Positions 25,901-37,900 of a DNA stretch of 64,000 nucleotides are shown piece by piece. The position numbers and the translations under genes were made by a program. Source of the stretch: Fragum whitleyi (Eukaryota; Mollusca; Bivalvia; Cardiida; Cardiidae); the NCBI GenBank assembly GCA_948146395.1, contig OX411547.1:62563610-62627609 (forward strand), given 5' to 3'. The notes under the pieces were generated by a model, which was given only the letters and a program-made list of their open reading frames with translations, was not told where the DNA came from and did no database searches. Every line of letters begins with the position of its first letter. Positions within the stretch are counted from its first letter, which is position 1.

Positions 25901-28900
25901 TGGTTTCAATATTCTGTATTGTCTTTTTAAAGTATATCATTAATTCAAACGTTCAGAAAAAAGGCATAATGTACATATTTCTATGTCTAATTCATTACCT
26001 TTCCTCTTGTGTTTTTTTTTTTTAAGATAGGGCATTGCAGCTAAGGTGTGTTTCAAAATTCTTTAATTTCGTATTAGGTTTAGTCAAAACAATATACCAG
26101 ATAAAGCAGTATTGAAAGGAAAAGTAAACCCAAATACTATGCATATGCTATGCGCTATATATCTCTAAAGGGCCGAAAACCTGTTACCAAGATTATGACA
26201 TGTATTTGGCTTATTTTCATAATTATTACATAGCCTTGTTATTGGTCCATAAAATGCGTGATACACAACAATGTACTATGATTACCCGGAATAGGTCGAA
26301 ATGTACCTTTAGCGAAAATGTGAAATATCACTTTCAATGGTCTTAAAACTCCCGTTTGCCTTCCTGTCCGCCCACTTCGTTTCCGTGCTCTAACTCAAAT
26401 TGTAACCAGGGAAGTGCCATATCGTTTTGGGTCACGAAGGTCAGACGTCTCGGTCACAATTGAATTTCTACTAACACTTTTATTTCATTTGACATGAATT
26501 CATAGTCGCAGCCATAGCACAACTTTTTGTAGCGACTATCATTCAAAAGGTCTCGAGTTCGATTTCCGACGGCGGCACTAATTCTTTCTGGCTATTTGTT
26601 TCACACACCAATCTGTAAAAATCGTACACCTGTGAGGGATATCAGCTAGATGCTAGGAAGGATGTTGATGGTAGTACTTGTGTTAGAACTATCCAGGAAT
26701 CCATTGCTAGGTGCTCCAGTCATCAAGTGAAAGATTGCTAAAAGCGGTGTAGAATCATTTCCAAACAAACAAACATAAATTCACGAAGCGTTGATCAGAA
26801 ATATTTAGTATTTACCATCCAAAGGGAATGAAAGTAATGCTTTAAGTTGATTATCCTTTTATCGTTTCAAGAGAATGAACCACGTACACGCCCAGGTGTT
26901 TGTCCTGCACCCAAACTAATTTTCAACTGCGAAAGATTGAAGAAATGTAAAGACGACTTCGACTGTGTAAGATACCAGAAGTGCTGTAGAAGCTCATGTG
27001 GTCCAGTATGTACTGATATACGGAATAGGAAATACTGTAAGAGATTTTATTGGTGGAATTTCGACATTTTTTTTGGAGGATTATCTTGCTTTCAAGATAC
27101 AGAAACGGTTTTCGGACGTTTAGAAACGGCCCCCTTCGTTGCACATTTTTACATGTGTATGGCGGGTATCATTCTTTGAATTTATTTATCTATTTATTGA
27201 TAGTGTGTCCGGTATCTTTTCTTAGTTAGAAAAAAATCAAGACTTTACACTCGTCTGATTTCAAGAACTTCGAGATTACTGTACAAAGATATATAACTGA
27301 AATATAAGAGCCAAATTTAGAAAAGAGATCGATGAAAAAGATTCCTTTGCTTTTAATTTTTAAAACAGTTTGTCGTAAATATTTTAATTATTTTAGACAT
27401 GGCAGGGTAGCACTTGACTTATTAAGGGGTCTCTGCACTGAGGGTCTATATAAAGCAATCCAATAAAGTAAAACGACTAATCAAATAACGCAATGATCAA
27501 GCCACGTTCCCCCGCTGTCATGGGTTCAATCCCCTGCGGTGACACATACCATTTCCTTTATCTGTCTTCAACTGATAAGTAGATTTGTAGATATGACCTA
27601 AGTTGGGGTGAACCTGGAGGCTAGAAAAATATGCTATAGTTTTACTAGTACGTGTAATACTAGAAATCCATTGTTAGGTGCTCCGGCTTTCGCCCAATGA
27701 TTGGAAAATCGTTAAAAGTGGCGTTAAATTACATTCAAATCGAATCAGAATGTCAAAATAATAATTTGTTAGGTTGTGAGTTAAAAAGTATTCATGTTCG
27801 ATATATATGATCTAAGTATATTTATGCATCTTTTTCGTAATCTATCTTAATATGTACATGTACATACACATAGTTTATCGTCGCTGTAATTTCAAAACCT
27901 CGTAACTACAGCTTAGATCAAGCTGTAGTTACGAGGTTTTAGAATAACATCGATGTTATGTTAAATTTCGTTACTTTCTTGTTGTTTCAGCCGCAATAGA
28001 GAGAACCCAAAAGAAGGGCTGTCCAACCCCATTATGGTATGGGACATGTTCCCGCCAGTGTGTCAGGGATAGAGACTGTGATTGTAGCGAAAAATGTTGT
28101 TTTAATGGATGTGGTTACCAGTGTGTCAAGAAAGGTATCTAGATGAGTATTATTTTATGATACATATTCGATAGATGGACTTTCCATTATTGTAAATAAT
28201 ATGGGGAAAGAATCAGTTTATTCCCCGTTACTAAATTATCACATTACAAATTATACATGTATATACCAGCACGCACTAGTATAATTCTTTAACGTTGTCA
28301 AGTCAAATCAAAACTAGATTTTCTACTTTGTGACTGAAGAAGGACGAAAAACTTAGATAAATGCTTACATTAATACAAATAAAATGATATTGCCTGAAGT
28401 AGCCCTTGACAATAACATGTATGAGCCTAAACATCCATTCGACCATTAATGCAGTAAGGAATATCGTGAAGTTGGCTTTATGAAACATTTATCGTTTTGG
28501 ACGATTTCGAACTGTTATTTTTTTTTTAAACAATTTGAAGTGTTTTTGTATTGAGTGAGTGTTTGGAATGAATGAATAATTGGAGCGCTGAGTGAGCGAT
28601 TTAGAATGGTTATGATCGAGTTGAATGTCAATTTCACGACCTTACTAACCATACATGCATTTACTCGGCGAATCTTAACGCTCGATTTGTATCGATCCAG
28701 CTAAAATATCATTAATAGATAAAATTAAGATATACATTTTTCTCAAACATTTATTTCACAGCGACTGCGGTTTGCAAATATGGACAACACCCTAAAGCTA
28801 CATGTACCGATGTTTCTACTAACGATTGTCCAAAGGGATATACGTGTACTTTACAGACGGACAAATACGAGTCGACTGGAGTATGTTGTAAAAATCCACC

Positions 28901-31900
28901 AATCAAGCCAGGTAAGATTGATAAAGTAATATATAGCTAATAAATTAAGCATGTTGTGGAAAAACCGTCTGAATTTAAAATTTGGCGTATGTCCGTGCGT
29001 CTGCATATTTGCCATACCGAAGTCTAAGGTAAAATTTGGGTATTAATCAAACTATAGTACAGTGAAGGAGCTCGGTTCGTATCACTTGCTTGCAATAAAT
29101 AAATTAACAATTTCAGGAAAAAATATTCTTAGTGGTCTTCAATGAGAAAATGAAAAGTTCAATGAAAACCGGAATCACATAAATGTGTTTCTGGAGGATA
29201 CACGAAAGTCTTCGTAACTTAAGATAGTCGATATGCATTGAGTGGTCATGCAATACTAATTTTTATATTTGAAAAGATCTGCCACATCAAAAAAACGATC
29301 ATGGTGCAGGGAAAATATTCCATCCTTATGACCTTGGCTTCTAGACATCGGCTTATCATATCAACCATACATAATGACGGAATTGACAATATGTTTGGTC
29401 ATGTATGGTTTATATTGACGTCATTGTCAGTAATTTGGGCCTTGTATTGGTCGCCTGAAGCCATGAGCTGCCATGCATGCAGCACGAAAAACAGTGCAAA
29501 CTGTTTATACTGTTATTTTGACATTTGGCCTTGATATTTGACCTTTACCTTGAACCTATTAAAATTCATTTTCAAAGTATGTTTTACATTGTCAAGGGTA
29601 ACAATTGTGCCAAATATTTTTAAAATCTGACCATAAATGAATAAGTGATGCACTTGACAAGCCTAATTTGGGCTGATCTTGACCTTGAAGCATAACCTTG
29701 AAAAAGACCTTTCACAAAAATTAGTTTTAAACAAAAGTCGGCTCACGTGTTGGAACAAATTTGCCAAATATTATTAAAACCATCTGACTTTGTTTAAGAG
29801 GCTGAATTTTGCTAATATATCATATCAGGTAACTCCAAAATTAATGAACTGATTGGGAAAATAATTGGTGCAATGGTTTTGTATGTTCTTTTCAAACAAT
29901 TACAGAAATTTGATACTCAAGGCTATTTGTTAACGCGTTGTGCAAACCCGCAAAGTCGGTAGGAAATAATATAAAGAAATTCCCTATTCTATTCTAGCCA
30001 CGAAATGGACGAAAGATCCGTCCTTTGACCAGTCTAAAACTGGTGTGTATGTCAGATAATGGATTAATGTTTGGTTATAATTTGGTTGTGTAATAATTTC
30101 AGATTGTTCCCTGGTTAGATGTGCTTACCCGACGTGTAAAGGTGCCTACCTGAAAGAAGGCGATTGCTGTCTTACATGCCCAGGTATAAATCTGAAAATT
30201 TGACATGATTGGTCGTACAACTCTATCTTAAATAATAACTCGCCTGGTCGAATGTCTCTGTATATATTCGAAAGTTTTCATTTTTTCTCGTAGCTAGCAA
30301 TCTAGAGTCCGACAAATGCGCAGTATGCTCAAACATCCGTTGATTCACCTGGTAGCGGGTGGCTGAGAAATATAACGCTGAGCATTGCATAACTAGCTAT
30401 AACATTAGTTACGAAGGTTTAGTAACCCATCGACGGTGTTTAAAGAGCTTGTAAATATTTAATAATGAGGTCTGATAATCTATTTGTTTCGATCAAGACA
30501 GTAAGATCAGGTGTCTAAGTGGCTTCTCGCGTGTGTATGGCCTGCTGTGCGAACCGATTCAACTCTTAATTCAGGAGTTTTGAACGCCAGTTTATCTATT
30601 TTTTACTAATTCATTCAATTTCTGAAGGTCAAACGCTCCCCTTTAATTAGAACGAAATATACTTATAATGTAATTGATTTTTTTACACAAAAATTGATAC
30701 AAGCACACGCAGTTCTACAAAATTTAACAGGCTGCTGAAAATGGGTTTTACAAAAATATTGAACAAAATGAGGAATTTGAGCAGGATAGGATATATCGCA
30801 GTAGATTTATAACCATTTCTCGTATTGGCACTTACTTTAAAAATGCGGATTTTAACCCGTAAAAAATACACACGTTTTTTTATTCCCAGAACATCTTCTC
30901 AGTATCTGTGCCAAAAGGTTACATAATATGTTGATAAACACCATGACATTGATTATCTTCTTCGGGTGATCAAGGTCATGTACATGTTAAAATCGACACG
31001 TTGACTGATGTAGGAGCGAGTTTTGAATTGACAAAATTAGAGATGTTTTAACAATTGTCATGCTGAACCCGGAATATTCCTGCCTTGGCAGAAGCTGTAG
31101 ACAAACATCAGCCTGCACAAAGGTGCAGTCTGATATTAGTCTACACCATCTATTTCTAACTTTAAACTAGAATTGTCAATAGATTAGTTTTTCAAATAAA
31201 AATTGACCTATAATTGGTACTTTCAGTGCTTTTTGCTCTTTGAATTCGATAAAAAAAATAGCTAAAATTTATTTAGCATGACAAGGGTTAAGATATATAA
31301 CACCTTCAAAAAAATCAACGATATTTTCTCGATGTGTTTCAACATGAACCAATCTAAGCAATAAAATCGGAACCATTAAAAAATAATTCATTATTTGATC
31401 GATTTGAATGAATTATTTATTTATTTTTGACGATTTCGAAGTTTTGTTCAACGGTTTCTGAGCGTTTTTGAATGGTGTAATTGAGTTAAGATGACTTTCA
31501 ATTTTACAAGGCTACTAGCTTTGCTAGAATAATAGTGAATGTTCGTTTAAATGAAATACAAACGTGCGCAATTTAATTAGAAATGAATTGCTAACAGGTT
31601 TGATGGTATCTAAGTAATGAGTTTTTTTTCTTTTTTCCATCGATGAGATTATTAAAAAAGATAAAAGCTTTATCTCTCATTTTATGTTTTATTGTATTTG
31701 ATGAACGGTTACCGGATGTTTTATCTTATTGTTGTAATCTTATTGTGTATATATCATAGAACATGTTTTTATGTTTAATCCAAATTTTAACAAAAGATGC
31801 ACCATTGAATATCTCGCGAAAGATTAAAGAGAGCTCCATCAGCTTACAGTTAACAAAATCGTGAAATGGAAAAGGTGAATGATTTTGGAAAGATATTGAA

Positions 31901-34900
31901 TGTGTGCAGTGAGTGGGTTTTGAGTGAAATATACGAAATGTAATCCAACATCGCTTATTTTATCCAGGATGAACAAAATTTGCGATGTTGATTACATCCC
32001 TTTAAAAAAAATATGAATATACGTTCTTTAAATAGCTCCATATTTCTTCAAGAACCAATGAGACACTTACGATATTAATTATTTCAGTGAAGTCGCGATT
32101 TCTTTTTCAAACTACATTTATTTTGAATGTAGTTGTTGATCTTATGCCTTTAGTCATTTTTCGAGCGTTTTTGAATGGTCTGGCTGAGTGTTTGATATCA
32201 ATGAATTGACCACTGGATGAGCCAATTAGAATGATTTTGATTGAGATGAATGTCAATTTCACGATGCTGTTAAATGTATTTGGGGGAAGCTAACAAAATT
32301 GCAGCTACGGGTAACACTCCTACTGTCAATCCAAAATCATTTCAAAATCATTCGCCTTGTCAATTTCACGGTGTTCTTAACTGTAAATGTGGGCGGGAGC
32401 TGGTGTTATTCTAAAGGTTATTTATTCTTTTTTCTCTAGTTGAAATATACAAGCTTGTGTTATTCTTAGGGTAATTTCTTCTTTTCTTTCTAGTTGAAAT
32501 TTACAAGTAAAAACTAGTATTAACTTGACATATGTAAGTTAATGTCTCTATCACTGAAGCTGTGCTCTCGTTCATCTCTTCCGACGTCACGCCTTTTACG
32601 CCAACGGCTAGCAATATGATTTACAGATATTTAAACGTAGTTTTTCTGCAATATGAAAGTTACGGACATGAAACCAACAACTTGTCGATGGAAGGCGACC
32701 TAAAAGCCCCAACATTAGCTCATTAAATATCTATATTTTGAATAAATTTCAAATTACAAATCCTAAATAGAACAAAGTTAAAAAGGTGTTTTAATTGCTC
32801 AATCGATTTTAATGGCCGCAGCGATCTTTTAATTGAGGGCTATTGTCATTATTTTACCATCCTACATGTACTTCTTTTTCAGACTGCAAGATGGTTGTTT
32901 GTCCTCTGTTACCATGCAAGAACAAATTTATACCGCCTGGCCAATGTTGTTCTGTTTGCGGACCAGGTAAGTCACACTGGTGTTACAATATATGTAACCG
33001 AAGGACCTTACCGATATTTACATAGTTTGAGACAATTTTGGTTGTATAAAACAGCGATGTTGTTGCATTATACAAAGGTTTTGTGCGACGAGACGTGAAA
33101 TCTATATCAACATAAAGATACCCGAGCACAGTTTTGAAAATACACCTATACAATAATTACCAGAACTTGACTCCCATTTCAAAAGATATCTACATTTGTT
33201 TATTTCATAATAAAACCAATGCATTAAAAAATGTAACGTTTACTCACTTCATTCGTTGTAAATACGAGCCTAAAAAACAAAATTGTCAAGGATGATTTTC
33301 CCAAATATGCACAGTAAAATGTAAAATAAGTGACAACTTAGGGACTACTGAAAGAGGTCGTTAGAGAGAATGGTCGCTCAATACACGTTCTGTTTACAAA
33401 TTTATCATTATAATAATAATAATGATAATAATAATAATAATTATAATAATAATAATAATTTTATTAATGTAAAAGAGTGCAGAAAATGGCAAAGTAAAAG
33501 TAGTATAACGTATAAATTTTGCATCTGACCCCACACCATTGAAGTATGGGGTTCCCCAAGGCTCCAGTGCGGGACCGGTAATTTTCACATTGTACATTGC
33601 TGCCTTAAACAAAGTTGTCCAGAACTATCCCGCAGACCTCTATGGTTATGCTGATGACCACAAAATTGCTTTTAAAATACAAGATGGCAATAATCAGAAT
33701 AATCAGAGTGAATCTTGGGTTCGTGATCAATTACACAACTGTCTTGATAGTGTCATTTCTTGGATGACGAAATTCAAATTAAAAATGAATAACTCTAAAA
33801 CTGAAATTATCGCATATGGGACGAGACAACAATTAGATAAGTTAAATATCACCAGTATTACAGTAGGTGGCTGTAAAGTGAACTGTGTTGAACAAGTACG
33901 TGACCTTGGTGTTCACATGACTAGTACACTGAACTTTGACTCGCATATTCGTAAAAAGTGTCAATTAGCGCAAATTCAGCTAAAAAACCTAAAATGTATT
34001 CGTAAGCATATTACACAGAAATCTGCAGAAACTCTAGTTCATGGACTTATTCACTCGCATCTAGACTTTTGTAATGGACTCTTTGCCGACATTCCTGAGT
34101 ATCAGATAAACAGATTGCAAAGAGTTCAAAATCAGGCTGCCAGACTAGTAACAAATGCTACATATGAACAGCCTAGTTATATGATTTTGAAATCTCTCCA
34201 CTGGCTGCCTGTACGTGCGAGAATCATGTTCAAAGTGCTTCTCACCGTCTTCCAGGTTGTACAGTTAACAACATCGTGAAATTGACAAGATGATTGATTT
34301 GGGAATGATTTAGGAATGAAATTGAATGAGTGTGTGGAGCGAGTTTTGGGTGCATTTAATGGGAGGTAATCCTTTATCGTAAATTTTGTTCAAGATGAAC
34401 AAAATTTGCGATATTGATTACCTCCCTTTAATAATAAATAAATTAAAGTTTTATACATGGCTTCCTATTTCTTCAAGAACCTATGAGACGCTAATAATTT
34501 GAATTATGTTAGTGAAATCGCGATTTTTCTCAATCAAGATTTATTTTGAATGACGTCAGTTATTCTATATTTTTCAATGGGTTTGAGCGTTTTTGACTAG
34601 TTTGAGTGAGTGTTTGGAATGAATGAATGGAGCGCTGAGTGAGCGATTTGGAATGATCCTGATTGAGGTGAATGTCAATTTCACGATGTAATTAACTGTA
34701 CATGGGACTGCGCCGGCGTATCTTAGTGCCCTTTTCACACAAACTCAAAGCAAATATCGCTTGAGATCAGCTGGTGATTCTTGTGTAACGTTTGTGGTAC
34801 CACGCTTTAAAACCAAGATTGCAGACAGATCATTGGCAGTGGTAGGCCCAAAATGGTTGAATAAGCTTCCAAACCACTTGAGATCTATTGAAACAGAGAC

Positions 34901-37900
34901 AAAATTCAGATCTCAACTCAAGACTCATCTATTTAGATAATTTTATAGTGACTGAAATAATCCTACTTGATTTGCACAGTGTTGATGTTAATGTACATAG
35001 CTCATAGACTCTGTGAAGCGCAATTGAATATTTATACTTTTTGCGCTATACAAATGAAGTTGTATTTGTATTGAGGAAAAAAATGAAAAAAAGGCACCAT
35101 GTTATGCGCTCCATTACCATGGATAACACAAAAAAGAAGAAAACTAGATCCTCTTATTTCCATTGTGGTCCAAGAAAATTTGAAATATGATTTTTATTGT
35201 ACAGTTAAAAACATCGTGAAATTGACAAGGTGAATAATTTTGGAATGATTAAGGAATGAAATTGAATGAGTGTGTGGAGCGACTTTTGAGTGAATTTAAT
35301 TGGAGGTAATCAAGTATTGCAAATTTTGTTCAGGATGAACAAAATTAGCAATATTGATTACCTCCCTTTAATAAAATATGCATACAAGTTCATAAGATAG
35401 CTCCCTATCTCTTCAAGAACCTATTAGATGCCTACAATTTCAATTAGATAAGTGAAATCCCGATTTTATCCTAGCTATTATTAGGTTGAACGAAGTTGTT
35501 GTTAAATGTTTTTCAGTGAGTTTGAAGCGTTTTTGATCGATTTGAGTGAGTGTTTGGAATGAATGAATGGAGCGCTGAGTGAATGATTTGGAATGATTTT
35601 GATCGGAATGATTGTCAATTTCACGATGTTATTAACTGTAAATGTATGTTAATGCGAATTTTACAATAAATCTATTTTGTTAAAATTAAATCGAATTGTC
35701 TCCTGAAGATGATTCTAATAATTTTTGTGTGTAACAATGAAGGATTCATTTACAAAAATGTAAAGGCCAATAATAACTGCATTTTAAGATAAGTGTACAG
35801 TTATTTACATCGTGAAATTGACATTCACCTCAATCAAAACCATTCTAAATCGCTCATTCAACGCTCCATTAATTCATTCCAAACACTCACTCAAACCATT
35901 TAAAAACGTCCAAACCCATTGAAAAATAAAGAATAACCAACGTCATTCAAAATAAATTTTGATTGAGAAAAATCGCGATTTCACTAACATTATTCAAATT
36001 ATTAGCGTCCCATAGGTTCTTGAAAATATAGGAAGCCATGTATAAAAGTTGAATGTATTTTTTATAAAAGGGGGATAATCAATAACGCAAATTTTGTTCA
36101 TCTTGAACAAAATTTACGATATAGGATTACCTCCCAATAAATTCACTCAAAACTCGCTCCACACACTCATTCAATTTCATTCCTAAATCATTCCAAAATC
36201 ATTCATCTTGTCAATATTACAATGTTGTTAACTGTATTAAACGGTCGCTTAATGGCAAAATGCTCTTTTGTAGACGTGGTCGCTCGAACAAGATCGACTT
36301 ATATGCTCTTGCAAAATAAATTGCAATTTCAGAGTCCTGTTGAAGAAATTTCTTCCCCTCACAAATGGACGATTCTTGATAGACGAAACTATTAATGTCA
36401 ATTATAATTTCAGACTGCTCTCGGATTCTGTGTCCGATGCCGTTATGTAAGAACGCAGTGGTACCTAAGGGACAGTGTTGTCCGCAATGTAAAGGTAGGC
36501 TACACTTAATAAAGTACAAATAGGTCATTTCGTGTGGTTTCGGACTGTTATTTTGAACGATTAGAAAGTGTTAATATGCTTTGAGTGCTTGTTTGAATGG
36601 AGAGCTGAGCGAGTGATTTAGAATAGTTTTTATCCGGACCTCAGGGACTCGACATTCGGAGCACCACTCGGCCATTTCCGTAAACTTCAACAGACCTTGG
36701 ATGTATGTAAGGCGGATGGGTATGTAACAAAATCGTACATTTTGTTAGGCGGAAACAGTGTAAGAAAGATTAGCACTGTAAATTTATATCTTTTACAGTA
36801 AGTAACGACTGAAAAATCTTAATTTTTGAGAATGACGAATCATTCTCAAAAATTAAGATTTTTCAGCCGTTATTTAAGAATCTAAAGATATTTATATAAG
36901 GATACGATGGTTTCACGCCAGTGACTTAAACGAGTAGCGTTGGCGACGTCGAATGTTTTCACTCAAAGTTTCGAGGGCTATCGCCATTTCAGCTGACGTC
37001 ATCGAGTTTTTCCAAGATATTCCCGTAATTTTTAAAAATAGTCCGTCTGTGTACATCCGAGGTTGATCTTGAGTTTTTTCATAAAAAGTTTTTTACATGT
37101 CTAAATCATCACGTGTCCATTACCTGAGATCCTAATGAGAGTCAATTTCACAATGGTATTGTTTCAAATATGGTTTATCATTTTGTTGTCTTAGAAAACC
37201 CTGAGGTATTGTTGACACCTTGGCGTCTATATAACTTTGAAAATTGATATGTGTGTTCACCATCACAAGAGCTATCCAGATTATCAATGGTGACTATTCT
37301 GAGAGCATATTTGTGAGAATTGCGTCCCTTTTCCGACTTAAAGTTATTTCATAATCCAGCACCTGCACTCAAGCGTTGGTAGCCGTCCGCGGTAATATCG
37401 TATTTTCTTTCAGATTGCTCGAAGCCCGTGTGTCCAGCTGTGCCCTGTAATAATCCAGTCCTTCCTACAAACGAATGTTGTCCAATTTGTGAACCAGGTT
37501 TGTCGTTCTAGATGTAATACCGTTCAAGTTCTTTAACAAATGATCTCCCGCTGAGCGTGAATGCACGCCGTTTCTAGAACGCACGGCATATTTTTTGTAT
37601 AATTATTTCCCTGCATTCAAAATAAGAAAATCGTCAGCGAAACATTTAGAAATGTCGCAGACGTTTTCACATCAAGGACGTATGGATAGCTTATGAAAAT
37701 TAATTGCTTTTTTCGGTGTGACTCACATTTGATATTTGTATGTTAATTGGACTAAGTATTAGTTCTGTTTCCGCATTTCTTTGTTTGATTGGTAAATCTT
37801 TCGTTCGTTAAAATTAGTTACTTTATTTACTAAAATGTTTTTGTTTTGTTTTTATAATCTAAACTTGTTAATCAATATTAACAATTTACACTGTCGTCAA

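Noticed and set aside
26847..27179. 110-codon frame read as one gene
   Set aside because: Only 26872-27036 is coding. The ATG lies in the intron and the sequence after the donor loses the cysteine pattern.
29238..29534. 98-codon open frame with a cysteine-rich C-terminus
   Set aside because: The cysteines do not match WAP, lustrin or VWC spacing, no AG/GT phase-1 frame fits, and the region is repeat-like (TTGACCTT motifs).
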